Under the pieces are notes generated by a model. The model was not told where the DNA came from. It made no database searches and worked only from the letters and a program-made list of their open reading frames with translations. A DNA stretch of 59,033 bases from Acidobacteriota bacterium (GTDB lineage Bacteria; Acidobacteriota; Terriglobia; Terriglobales; Acidobacteriaceae), in NCBI GenBank assembly GCA_013285705.1, contig JABDHA010000013.1:1-59033 (forward strand), given 5' to 3'. Below, one piece after another: positions 43,809 through 53,109 of the stretch. The first letter of the stretch is position 1; each line of letters opens with the position of its first letter. The position numbers were made by a program, and so were the translations under genes.

Positions 43809-44942
43809 ATGCGTAAATGTATTCAAAGCATATCTATGCTTTTCGTGATGGCCACCGCGGCGTTGCCGATGTATGCCAATGCAGATGACAACGGTGTAGA
43901 TAGCGCACACGCAGTATTTGTCATGTCAAACGCAACAGATCGAAATGAAATTCTTGCGTATGCACGGGCCACAGATGGCTCATTGCATGAGACGCATAGG
44001 TTTTCAACCGGGGGACGGGGAAGTGGCGGAAACCATGATCCGCTGGAATCTGAGGGCTCCCTTGCTCTCAGTCAGGATAGCTCCCAGCTCTTTGCCGTCA
44101 ATGCAGGGAGTGGCGACATCTCGGTGTTCCGCGTTTTCGGATCCACACTTGTACTCTCGGACAAAGTTCTATCAGAGGGCAGTGAGCCGAACGCAATTGC
44201 ACAACACGGAAATCTTGTTTACGTGGTCAACACAGGTGGAAGCAGCAGTGTCGCAGGTTTTCTCCTGGAAGGAAATCATCTGCGCTATATCGAAAACTCG
44301 CTCACTTTTCTCAGCACCAATACTTCCGGCGCAGCGTCCATAGCTTTTAGTCCCGACGGCCAGTTCCTCGCAGTAACGGAGCGTCTGACTAACAATATTG
44401 ATGTGTTCAAAGTACTGGCTGACGGCAAGCTGTTGCCGATCGTGATCAACCCAAGTGCTGGTCCCGGCGCGTTCGCGGTTAGTTTTGCGCCTGACGGGGC
44501 CGCAATCGTTTCTGAAACCGGACCAGCAAACGTTCCGAACGGCTCAGCGATTTCTTCCTATACGATTCTTCCGAATGGCACGCTCTCTGCGATCAGCACC
44601 AGTGTCCCAACGCTGGGCGCGGCAAATTGCTGGAATGTAGTCACGCCCGACGGTCGCTTTGCCTATGTTTCCAATGCCGGCTCTTCAACCATATCGGGAT
44701 TTGCTATCTCCGCTACTGGAGTGCTGTCCGCGCTTTCAGGCACGGTTGTGGGCGAGAATCCCAGCGGGGCTGGAAATCTTGACATTACTGTGAGCGCCGA
44801 CGGCAAATTCCTCTACACGCTGAATTCTTCAAACGGGACGATCGGCATCTTCGCGATCCAGAAGGATGGAAGTCTCAACAACGTAGGCTCGGCCAGTGGC
44901 ATTGGTCAAGATACCGGATTTAACGGAATCGCAGCCAACTAG
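43809..44942 (+). CDS. Exported beta-propeller protein, lactonase (COG2706) family
   Basis: This 377-residue protein starts MRKCIQSISMLFVMATAALPMYANA, a signal peptide, with GGGAG 8 bases upstream; an in-frame ATG at 43749 is less likely. Repeated blades such as SAHAVFVMSNATDRNEILAYARATDG, LALSQDSSQLFAVNAGSGDISVF, SPDGQFLAVTERLTNNIDVF and SADGKFLYTLNSSNGTIGIF mark a seven-bladed propeller like 6-phosphogluconolactonase and muconate cyclases. Catalytic residues cannot be assigned. It is preceded by the di-heme gene and ends at a strong bidirectional terminator. No GGAATAAA element was seen in the 43573-43808 gap, so it may be read from the di-heme promoter. Confidence 0.78.
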   Translation: MRKCIQSISMLFVMATAALPMYANADDNGVDSAHAVFVMSNATDRNEILAYARATDGSLHETHRFSTGGRGSGGNHDPLESEGSLALSQDSSQLFAVNAGSGDISVFRVFGSTLVLSDKVLSEGSEPNAIAQHGNLVYVVNTGGSSSVAGFLLEGNHLRYIENSLTFLSTNTSGAASIAFSPDGQFLAVTERLTNNIDVFKVLADGKLLPIVINPSAGPGAFAVSFAPDGAAIVSETGPANVPNGSAISSYTILPNGTLSAISTSVPTLGAANCWNVVTPDGRFAYVSNAGSSTISGFAISATGVLSALSGTVVGENPSGAGNLDITVSADGKFLYTLNSSNGTIGIFAIQKDGSLNNVGSASGIGQDTGFNGIAAN

Positions 44943-44947
44943 AAATC

Positions 44948-44983
44948 AGACGCATGCGAGTTGTAATTATCTCGCATGCGTCT
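44948..44983. terminator. Bidirectional terminator between the propeller and ferritin-like genes
   Basis: AGACGCATGCGAG, a 10-base loop and CTCGCATGCGTCT form a perfect 13-pair stem between convergent genes. Confidence 0.78.
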
Positions 44984-45051
44984 CACATTCAGAAGTAGAT
45001 CGATAACACAGATCGAAACTGCTTAGAAGTAAGCAGGCTTGAGGATCACCG

Positions 45052-46170
45052 CTAGCGCTGCGCCGCGTCTGCTTCTTCTGCCATATGTAGAAATGTATTC
45101 AGGAACTCATTCGATTGGCCGACGAAGAGTCCATCCGCGATGAAGCTTTTTACCGTGGCAACAGCGCCGCCAAACCGGTCGTCCAGTGGCCGGATAACAG
45201 AACAGCGCGGCAGATCTTTACGAATAAATTCACATGGGACAGGAAAGATCAGGTTGGTCTGGAAAAGCGGACCTCCTGGTGTGACGTTGAAATCTGGGAA
45301 GGTTAAGCCTTTGTCTGTTACGGGGGTTTGAGAATTATCAAAGCTAAAAGGCGGCCCCTGTACGGCGTTGCCCGCAAAAATCCACCCACTCAAGAAAGTG
45401 CGCGATCTCGTCGCCTCCAATGCCAAAGGTAATTCTGAGCACCTCAGTGTCTCTTACCTTCTGACTCAAACTGGCATAGAGACTGGAGCCACCCTGCTCG
45501 ATATATCCAAAATGGAATGCCGCAGTATCTGCGATTGCCTGAATGTGATTTGGATCGGCGAAATCAGCATCCGTTCGGGGAATAGCAGGTCGATTGGCAA
45601 TCTTGATTGCTTGCGGGAACGTTGCGCCGAAATCAGGATTTGTAGTGCTGCGATAGCGGATATACCAACTCGTATCGACGTTCAGATGCATAAGGTTCGT
45701 AAGTCGACCGATGTTCTGAGCGCCAGTTGCAGTGCTGCCATGCAGAATGTGGAATTCATCGAAATTACCCGGGTCCGCGCCACGCGATTCTAAATAAGCA
45801 TTGAGGAACGTAGCGTGACTGATCTCGTCAATGGTGTTACTGGTGATGTATTGGGAGCCATCACCATCTAAAAACTGAAAGGCAAGTTGATAATTATTTT
45901 GCGTTCCTTCTGTAACTCCGCCGAGTTCTGCGTATTGCTGCCATAAATCGCTCTCAATGAGTTCCGCAGCAGCCAAAAACCTGAGAATTGCCGTGTCGCC
46001 CTTTGAGAGACCATGTCTGTTATCGTCAGCATCCACACTCTGTGCAAATGCGGCTTTCGCAGTGACGGGATACATCGCGCCCGCAGTTACCGCCCCGCTG
46101 CGATCATTCCGTTTGTCATAAACATCCGGCGGTTCAATGAAGTTGTTTTGGGTTTATTTGTGTCATGCAT
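45052..46170 (-). pseudogene. Tat-exported ferritin-like domain protein with two frameshifts
   Basis: Three adjacent minus-strand frames form one protein: MHDTNKPKTTSLNRRMFMTNGMIAAG, then AVTAGAMYPVTAKAAFAQS...GDEIAHFLEWVDF, then AGNAVQGPPFSFDN...AEEADAAQR. One G is missing in a GGGG run near 46093 and one T is extra in a TTTTT run near 45382; corrected, the length is 372 residues. The signal is twin-arginine-like. Helices with ILRFLAAAELIESDLWQQYAEL, EISHATFLNAYL and GGDEIAHF carry the E/H residues of a Ferritin_2 four-helix di-iron bundle. Both shifts lie in homopolymers and cancel in length, so a sequencing error is as likely as real decay. It has a GGAATAAA-type promoter. Confidence 0.8.
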
Positions 46171-46222
46171 TGTTATTTCATCTCCAATCCGAATCGTTCG
46201 CGCGTTGCCGCGCAACCATGAG

Positions 46223-46247
46223 AACTGAGGATGAGGGTGTTTATTCC
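46223..46247 (-). promoter_or_regulatory. Probable ECF promoter of the ferritin-like gene
   Basis: On the minus strand GGAATAAA (46247-46240), 10 bases, CTCAGTT (46229-46223), identical in both boxes to the sigma operon promoter. GGAG 8 bases before ATG 46170 completes the leader. Confidence 0.65.
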
Positions 46248-46393
46248 ATGACAGTCGAGGAGCTTGCAAATGCGTATGCTTCTCATCGCAAACAAATGCC
46301 TGGGAAAGGCTTTTACTTATGACGATTGCAGTTTGTAAGTAGCCAGTAGTTCTTCTTATAACGAAAAAATTTATGGAATAACGCAGAACGCAG

Positions 46394-46418
46394 GGAATAA
46401 ATCTGCGGTGTCTCGATT
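46394..46418 (+). promoter_or_regulatory. Probable ECF promoter of the P450 gene
   Basis: GGAATAAA (46394-46401), 10 bases, CTCGATT (46412-46418), with one -10 transition pair different from the others. It lies about 60 bases before ATG 46479. Confidence 0.52.
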
Positions 46419-46478
46419 ATCGACACTGACAACCTCAGAATTTGGTTCAGACCAAGAGGTTAAAGATGCGTTTCCATT

Positions 46479-47570
46479 ATGGATCTATCGTTTTCGCCCT
46501 CTCCTCCCGAAGCACCGCGCTATGACTCCGGACTCAAGGCATGGATATTGAGTCGTTATGCTGACGTGCATGCGGCGCTGCGCGAGCCAACTTTCTGTCA
46601 GGTCTCAGCACGAGGCCCGAGCACGGGTCCTGTCGATCCAATCGCGCTCTCGCAGATGCATGCTGAGTTGCAAGCAGATATTGATCGCATGAGCACCGAG
46701 GTGTGGCGCGAGCGGATGGTAAACATTGCCCATACGCTCATGAATCAAGCCGCCGATCGAATGTCAGTCAATATCGTCGACCATGTCATTCAGCCGTGGT
46801 CAACGGCGGTTATGTTGAGTTTGAGCGGTGCCGATCATGCTTTGGAAGCTCGCTTGAGCAGCATCGCCGATTTGTTATTCCACAAACGCGAAAATGACGA
46901 AACCTCCTTGATAGAGAAAGAGCCGCGGCCGGCTTTTGTAAAAAAATGGTTTAAATGGCGCCGCAAGAATGCGGAAGCTGATCTGGATCGCATGAGGGGT
47001 AGCGGTCAGATCACAATCAGCAAGTCGATGTTCTTCGGTGTATCGCAGACCTTGCCTAGCTTTCTTGCCAAGGCCTGGCTTGCATTGCTCCTTCATCCTG
47101 ATCAATTGGAGATGTTGCGTACCGAACCTCACTGGATGCCATACGCGGTGGAAGAATTGTTGCGTTATGCAGGAATCGTACATACTCTCTATCGTCAGGC
47201 AACAAAGGACGTAGTTCTTGGTGATGCTCATATCGCCAAGGATGAACGGATTATCCTGAAACTGGAATCTGCAAATCGCGATCCAATCAAGTTCGACTCG
47301 CCTGATCGACTGGACATTACCCGGCGGCCAACGGGAAATTTAGGGCTTGGAGTCGGTCCATACGCGTGTGCAGGCGGTGTGATCGTGAGAAAGGCACTCT
47401 CGCTCGTTACCCCAGCATTTCTTGCCGCTCATCCCATCCTTGATGAGGGCGCACCTATTCTATGGACCGGCGATACGAGCATAAGGCGTCCCGTGGCCGT
47501 CTCTGTGAGGTTTTGGAAACAATCTGTGGAAGTGAGGGATCATCCACATATTGGAAAACTTGGTCTCTGA
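46479..47570 (+). CDS. Cytochrome P450
   Basis: This 363-residue soluble monooxygenase has the ExxR motif in VEELLRY (about 227-232), the meander ANRDPIKFDSPDRLDITRRP, and the heme loop LGLGVGPYACAGG with C297 as thiolate ligand (the usual histidine before C is replaced by tyrosine/alanine). An I-helix-like stretch lies around 186-205 (TISKSMFFGVSQTLPSFLAKAWLAL), but the usual acid-threonine pair is not evident, so oxygen activation may be altered. It is shorter than typical P450s (about 400) at the N-terminus. No ferredoxin or reductase is nearby. It sits behind a GGAATAAA-type promoter in the ECF cluster. Confidence 0.85.
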   Translation: MDLSFSPSPPEAPRYDSGLKAWILSRYADVHAALREPTFCQVSARGPSTGPVDPIALSQMHAELQADIDRMSTEVWRERMVNIAHTLMNQAADRMSVNIVDHVIQPWSTAVMLSLSGADHALEARLSSIADLLFHKRENDETSLIEKEPRPAFVKKWFKWRRKNAEADLDRMRGSGQITISKSMFFGVSQTLPSFLAKAWLALLLHPDQLEMLRTEPHWMPYAVEELLRYAGIVHTLYRQATKDVVLGDAHIAKDERIILKLESANRDPIKFDSPDRLDITRRPTGNLGLGVGPYACAGGVIVRKALSLVTPAFLAAHPILDEGAPILWTGDTSIRRPVAVSVRFWKQSVEVRDHPHIGKLGL

Positions 47571-47733
47571 GTGATTTCGATTTCTTCCGATGTTGCATTC
47601 TCACCTGAATTCCCAGTTGCGGAAACAAATGTTCCGCAGTACGCTGCGAAGTCATCGAAGGCACATGGTTTGTCCGCGGTAATCGCAAACTGTTAAACTT
47701 ACGCCGGATGGGAAGCGGGCGAGAGAAACAGAA

Positions 47734-49272
47734 GTGACAAACACTACATTAACGCCTGTACCGAATCCTGAAGAGCTTTCCGCTGAGCAAAATCAGCAAC
47801 AACTTCAGCGAATCCTTCACTCCAATACGCTGCGCAACTCGATCACACTTCAACAGTTGTTACAGTTCCTGGTCGCAAGGTCCATGCAGGAAAATCCGGA
47901 TGGCCTGAAGGAATACACGATAGGCGTAGAGGCATTTGGCCGGAAGCCAGATTTTGATCCAAAGACGGATACGATTGTTCGTGTCCAGACTCACAGGTTA
48001 CGGCAAAAGCTGAAAGAGTATTACGGGCAGGAAGGTCTCCACGATCCAATACTGATCGAGATTCCTAAAGGACATTATTGTCCCATCTTTCGGGTCAGAG
48101 AGGATTCCCGAACACAACAGGATCTTGATCGCTATAGCGTCGACACCGTCGCAGACTATGAGACAAACGCAGACCGGCTCTCAACTCATAGCGAAGAACT
48201 TGCGAATCCAAAACCAATCAAGACTTCCGACCATAGAGAGAAGCGATATTTATTCGGGCCAATAACAGTGGCTGCGGTCTTCCTAATTGCTCTGGCTATC
48301 GGGTATTTTGCCGGCAGCTACCGAGCGCAGCGTTCGATTGCCAATGGCAGTTTTGCATCGGGCAACATTGGCTTCATTCATTCTTCGCCTGATCCGGTAA
48401 AGCGGTTCTGGGCTGCATTTCTCAACAACGATCCTGCTCCCATCATTGCTTATCCCAATGCTGTCTTCCTGCTGGATGATTCCAATGATCTGCTTCGCTT
48501 CCGGCAGGGGGCGAGCGATAACCGCGGGGCTCGTGTAGATGAGCATTTAGCCTTGGAGTTTGCGTCTAACCCCACACTGGTGGCAAACGCCGGGCAACTT
48601 TATTACGAGGACGGCTATACGGGCACCGGCGAGTTGGAAGGCGTCGCCATGCTGGCGACACTCTTTGCCCAAATGGGCCTAAAGCCGATCGTCAAAACCA
48701 GTCGCAACATCACCCCCGACGATCTGCAACAACACAGTGTCATACTTCTGGGATCGCCATTTCAGAATATTGCTGTTGCTCAGCTTTTGGCCGCTGGAGA
48801 TTTTGTCTTCCAGAACCCCGATTCACGCCGGGAGCAATGGCGCGGTCAAATCGTGAACGCTCACCCTGAAAATAACGAAAGCTCGACGTACCACACGGAA
48901 CGCGACCCGGATACTCAAACGCTGAAGCGAGATTACAGCCTCATTTCCGTCCAGCCTGGGGTGGTTGCGGGACGCAACATTGCGGTGCTGGGCGGCCTGG
49001 ATACGAAAGGCACGGAGGGCGTGACACGGTTCATCACCTCTCCTGCGGGCGTCGAGGCATTATCCGCCGGGCTCGCTGCTAAGGGCCTGTCCGTGAAAAA
49101 GAGCGGAGCAGCCGGAAAAGGGGGCATGCCCTGGTTCCAGGCGCTAGTCCTGGTTCACCTCGAAAAGGGCGATCAGGTACTGAGCACAGAACTTATGGCA
49201 GTACATCCCCTCCCAAGCCGGAAATCGTCGGTTGCCGGTGCTGCCGATGCTTCGGCAGCGGCCAAAAAATAG
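47734..49272 (+). CDS. Membrane-anchored winged-helix-like regulator of unknown target
   Basis: This 512-residue protein has an N-terminal DNA-binding-like region (about 20-115: ILHSNTLRNSITLQQLLQFLVARSMQENPDGLKEYTIGVEAFGRKPDFDPKTDTIVRVQTHRLRQKLKEYY) common to acidobacterial membrane regulators. After a linker there is one membrane helix (about 175-195, ITVAAVFLIALAIGYFAGSY) and a periplasmic domain of about 310 residues that I do not recognise. GTG 47734 follows GGGCGAGAG. This CadC-like layout suggests a signal sensed outside the membrane. It is encoded just upstream of the 11-bp repeats and the receptor at 49651, so it may control them; untested. Confidence 0.7.
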   Translation: MTNTTLTPVPNPEELSAEQNQQQLQRILHSNTLRNSITLQQLLQFLVARSMQENPDGLKEYTIGVEAFGRKPDFDPKTDTIVRVQTHRLRQKLKEYYGQEGLHDPILIEIPKGHYCPIFRVREDSRTQQDLDRYSVDTVADYETNADRLSTHSEELANPKPIKTSDHREKRYLFGPITVAAVFLIALAIGYFAGSYRAQRSIANGSFASGNIGFIHSSPDPVKRFWAAFLNNDPAPIIAYPNAVFLLDDSNDLLRFRQGASDNRGARVDEHLALEFASNPTLVANAGQLYYEDGYTGTGELEGVAMLATLFAQMGLKPIVKTSRNITPDDLQQHSVILLGSPFQNIAVAQLLAAGDFVFQNPDSRREQWRGQIVNAHPENNESSTYHTERDPDTQTLKRDYSLISVQPGVVAGRNIAVLGGLDTKGTEGVTRFITSPAGVEALSAGLAAKGLSVKKSGAAGKGGMPWFQALVLVHLEKGDQVLSTELMAVHPLPSRKSSVAGAADASAAAKK

Positions 49273-49650
49273 TTGAAATCTGGCTGGTCGGGGAACACTA
49301 CCTCCGATCTCCTGCTGCAAACGCCTACCAATAAATAGACTCTACTTTTTCGAATGCTGCCTTTCCATCGGCGAAAGAAGAAAGCGTGTCTCTGCCTCTT
49401 TTCGTGCATGTAACGTCGATGTAACGTGCATGTAACTTATATCGTTTCTTACAGATAATGCCCATGTTGCCTCGTTGTAGCCCCGCGGTATCTGCGTTTA
49501 GCTAGACCAGGGTTTCACTAAGATTTTAGGGTTGGTCGCGCTGTAGGAAGCCCGGATTCAACGCAAATGTGTAGTCAATGAAAGCGGATACATTCTGATG
49601 AAATCCGCCACGCCAGAATCGGGTTTCAGGCAATGCCTTAAGGAGGCTGT
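49273..49650. other. Leader/promoter region of the second Oar-like receptor
   Basis: About 380 bases with no gene. It contains three 11-base direct repeats (49408-49440), AT-rich sequence ACAGATAATG near 49451, and a perfect AAGGAGG 4-5 bases before ATG 49651. Confidence 0.5.
49408..49440 (+). promoter_or_regulatory. Three 11-bp direct repeats, candidate regulator site
   Basis: ATGTAACGTCG, ATGTAACGTGC and ATGTAACTTAT follow each other without gaps. A 7-base core ATGTAAC every 11 bases, one helical turn, is the layout bound by PhoB/OmpR-type winged-helix proteins sitting side by side. It is about 210 bases before the receptor start. Confidence 0.55.
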
Positions 49651-52600
49651 ATGCAATCGCAAATGTACCGGTTCCATGGTCTCGGCAGACTCTGGTCTCC
49701 GTCCATGTCCCTGTTCCGGATGCTGTTTGGCTTTATGACTCTGCTTATCCTTACCCCGTTCGTCTTCGGGCAGGGTGTCAGCGGTCGGCTTCAAGGCACC
49801 ATTCAAGACGGAACCGGAGCCGTAATCTCCGGCGCCAGCATTACCGTCACCAATCAAGATACCGGGGTCTCGGGCAAATACACCTCCGATGAGCATGGGG
49901 AATACTTAGTCAACCTGCTGCCTCCTGGCAGCTACAAGGTTGAAGCCAGTGCCTCTGGCTTTCGTACCACTGTTTCCACCGGAAACGTGGTCACAGTAGA
50001 CAGTGTGGCGCGCGTCGACATGACGCTGCAACTGGGTGCTGCAACGGAGTCGGTAGAGGTGACGGGAGACAATCCGCTGGTAAGCACCACCAGCTCATCT
50101 ATGGGTGAGGTTCTGAGCACCCATGAGGTTGTAAGCCTGCCTCTGAATGGCAGGGTATTCTCGCAACTGGTGCAGACGGTCCCTGGTTCTGTGGCGACTG
50201 GCTTTGGCAGTGCTCCTGAAGCGGCTGCTGGCGCAGGTGCGGCGGGTTCCATTACGGCCAGCGTGAACGGATTACCCTGGGGCGGGACAACCTATACCCT
50301 GGATGGCGTCAGCAACATGGAGTTGCTGAATGCGTTCATCAACGTCACACCGGCACTGGATTCGCTGCAGGAAGTCAAAGTCTCGACCAACAACGCCGAG
50401 GCAACGGTTGGCACCTATGGCGGGGCGCAGGTGAATGCTTTCGTCAAATCCGGCACCAATCAGTTTCATGGATCAGCGTACGAGTTCTTTCGTGGCGACA
50501 GCCTGAACGCCATTCAATGGCAGGCGCAGACCAAAGCTCCATATCGTTCCAACGAGTTCGGTGGTTCGCTGGGTGGTCCGATCATTCGCAACAAAGCCTT
50601 CTTCTTCGCGGATTACCAGGGGCTGTTGCTCAATAATGGTATCTCCTACAACCTCACTGTGCCCACCGACCTGATGAAGCAGGGAAGCTTTCTTACCAGT
50701 CAGTTCCCAACGCTGTACGATCCGTCGACGGGCAATCCTTTCCCAATCGTCAATACCAGCCAGGGGCCAGCCTATCAGGTTCCTACATCTCGTTTTGATT
50801 CTGTAGCGGCGAAGATGGTGGCGGGCAACACCATTTGGCCGGAGGCAACGGATCCGAACAGCATCAACCAAAATTACAAAGCGAACACCTCGGAGACGGA
50901 TAACAATCATCAATTCGATGTCAAAGGAGACTATCAACTCCCAAATGGCGATCGGTTATTCGCCCGCGAGTCATATCAGCGGCGCGATCTAACCGCTCCG
51001 TCGCCGGGAACACAGTTCATTCAGATCGGCGACGTGAATGCCATGTCGAGAGATCACAATATCGCGGTGGGCTACGACCATACTTTCTCGCCCACGGCGA
51101 CCAATGAGCTTCGCTTCGGATTCAATCGCTTTTACACAAAAGACTTCGGCAATGATTTCCAGACAAACGAAAATACGACTCTGGGAATCCCTAACGGGAA
51201 TGATGCTCAGTTTCCAGGTGCCTCTGGAATGGCCATCTTCAATTTCGGAGCAAGCAGTTCTGCTACAGGAACGCAAGGTTCGATTGCTTCCACTGGCTCG
51301 CAAGACTGGACAAACTCGCACCGCATTACGAATGTTTATCAAATTACCGACAACTTCATGAAGGTTCTCGGCAAGCACACAATCACAGTCGGCGAAGATT
51401 ACCGTCGCCTTCAGGCTTCATTAACGAATGCCAATGCCAGCCAGAACGGCAGCTTCACTTTCAATGCCGACTATACGAGCAGTTGCACCGGCCAACCGAC
51501 CTGTAGCAGCAGCACTGGAGGAAATTCCTTCGCCAGTTTCCTCCTCGGTATTCCGTCTTCACTTTACCGGGGATTCGTCGATACAGATCCTGCGACACGT
51601 GCGAACCTTGCAGGAATCTATGGACAGGATGAGTATCATGTGTTGAAGAATCTCACGCTGAATCTGGCCCTGCGCTGGGATGTCATCACGCAAGCAATTG
51701 ACAAATTCAATCGGCAGTCGAACTTCAATCTTTCAACCGGCCTGCTCGACATTGCCACCTCCAGCAATCGCGCACCCAACGTCGACAACTACTATGGCAA
51801 CTTCGCACCGCGAGTTGGATTCTCCTACTCGCCAAACAACGGAAAGACGGCTGTTCGCGGTGCCTTCGGCATTACCACCTTTCCAGGTAACTTCGGAGCC
51901 ATCGGCGGTAATCTTGAACGCAACTTTCCGTTTTTCCAACAGTACTACCTCAACCAGCAACTGGCCTACACGCCGTTCTGGCAAGTCAGCACGAACGGGC
52001 TGCCCGGTTTCGTTCCCATCTCAACCTCTGCTCCAGTCACTCCACAGCCGAACTCTTCCGTCACCCTCATTCCCGGTGATTTCCGTCCGGATAACGCATA
52101 TGCGTGGAATTTTGGAGTGCAGCAACAGCTGACAGGATCTTCGGCATTTTCTCTCAGCTACGTTGGAACAAGGGGCATTCATCTCTACCGCAACTACAAC
52201 ATTGATACTCCGGTACCGGGGCCAGGAGACCTGACAACTCGTAGACCCTACTATTCGATCGCTCCGGAAGTTACGACGATTGCCTATGCAACATCGGACG
52301 GTCGCTCGATGTACCACGCATTGCAGGCAGAGATATCCAAGAACTTTTCCCATGGGCTTCAGGGACGCGTCTCCTACACATGGTCAAAGGAGATCGACGA
52401 CATGAATGTCTTTTATCCTCTCGATGACAGTTACAACCGTGGGGTGGGCACGAGCCAGGCTCCCGATGTTCCGCAAAACTTTATTGCCAGCTTTGTCTAT
52501 CAACTTCCTTTCGGACGTGGAAGGGAGTGGCTGGCGAACAGTTCTCGTCCCGTCGATCTCTTGATTGGTGGCTGGCAGTTAAGCTCCATTACGATTCTGC

Positions 52601-53010
52601 AATCAGGGCAGCCGCTGACATTCGGCATATCGAACGACAACCTCAATAGCGGGTTCTCGAATCGCGCCGATGTCGTATGTCCATCAATTCAAAAAATCGG
52701 CAAGCCAACGGAGTGGTTTGATACCTCATGCCTCGCAACTCCACCGCAGTATCAGCTGGGCAACTCCGGAGTTGGTAAGGTGAGGGGCCCGAGCTACAGA
52801 AACTCTGACGTTTCACTGTCCAAGTCAGTAAATATTCGGGAGCACATGGCGGCGAGCTTCCAGGTAGATGCCTTCAACCTTACAAACACTCCGCACTATT
52901 CCAACCCGAACACCACGTGCTGCACGGCGCAAAACCCCAGCTTTGGCCAGATCACCAGTACCAATGGCACACCTCGGGAAATTCAGATTGGCGGACGTTT
53001 CACCTTCTGA
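49651..53010 (+). CDS. Oar-like TonB-dependent outer-membrane receptor
   Basis: This 1119-residue protein has a long N-terminus with a signal helix (MLFGFMTLLILTPFVFGQ, about 24-41). Next come a carboxypeptidase-regulatory domain (about 46-130, GRLQGTIQDGTGAVISGASITVTN), a TonB plug (about 130-280, LPLNGRVFSQLVQTVPGS ... VNGLPWGGTTYTLDGVSN) and a barrel ending IQIGGRFTF, with the terminal phenylalanine for outer-membrane insertion. The start is fixed by AAGGAGG. It is followed by two Tat- or membrane-targeted glycosidase-like genes, so it probably imports their products or a glycan. Confidence 0.88.
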   Translation: MQSQMYRFHGLGRLWSPSMSLFRMLFGFMTLLILTPFVFGQGVSGRLQGTIQDGTGAVISGASITVTNQDTGVSGKYTSDEHGEYLVNLLPPGSYKVEASASGFRTTVSTGNVVTVDSVARVDMTLQLGAATESVEVTGDNPLVSTTSSSMGEVLSTHEVVSLPLNGRVFSQLVQTVPGSVATGFGSAPEAAAGAGAAGSITASVNGLPWGGTTYTLDGVSNMELLNAFINVTPALDSLQEVKVSTNNAEATVGTYGGAQVNAFVKSGTNQFHGSAYEFFRGDSLNAIQWQAQTKAPYRSNEFGGSLGGPIIRNKAFFFADYQGLLLNNGISYNLTVPTDLMKQGSFLTSQFPTLYDPSTGNPFPIVNTSQGPAYQVPTSRFDSVAAKMVAGNTIWPEATDPNSINQNYKANTSETDNNHQFDVKGDYQLPNGDRLFARESYQRRDLTAPSPGTQFIQIGDVNAMSRDHNIAVGYDHTFSPTATNELRFGFNRFYTKDFGNDFQTNENTTLGIPNGNDAQFPGASGMAIFNFGASSSATGTQGSIASTGSQDWTNSHRITNVYQITDNFMKVLGKHTITVGEDYRRLQASLTNANASQNGSFTFNADYTSSCTGQPTCSSSTGGNSFASFLLGIPSSLYRGFVDTDPATRANLAGIYGQDEYHVLKNLTLNLALRWDVITQAIDKFNRQSNFNLSTGLLDIATSSNRAPNVDNYYGNFAPRVGFSYSPNNGKTAVRGAFGITTFPGNFGAIGGNLERNFPFFQQYYLNQQLAYTPFWQVSTNGLPGFVPISTSAPVTPQPNSSVTLIPGDFRPDNAYAWNFGVQQQLTGSSAFSLSYVGTRGIHLYRNYNIDTPVPGPGDLTTRRPYYSIAPEVTTIAYATSDGRSMYHALQAEISKNFSHGLQGRVSYTWSKEIDDMNVFYPLDDSYNRGVGTSQAPDVPQNFIASFVYQLPFGRGREWLANSSRPVDLLIGGWQLSSITILQSGQPLTFGISNDNLNSGFSNRADVVCPSIQKIGKPTEWFDTSCLATPPQYQLGNSGVGKVRGPSYRNSDVSLSKSVNIREHMAASFQVDAFNLTNTPHYSNPNTTCCTAQNPSFGQITSTNGTPREIQIGGRFTF

Positions 53011-53109
53011 TTTCTGCGCGGCTCCCTTCAATCCATTGGCACTGCATCGACAGATGCGGTGCCAATTTTCGCGCAAGATGTCATGCAATGATTTTCAAGG
53101 ACAGCAGTG

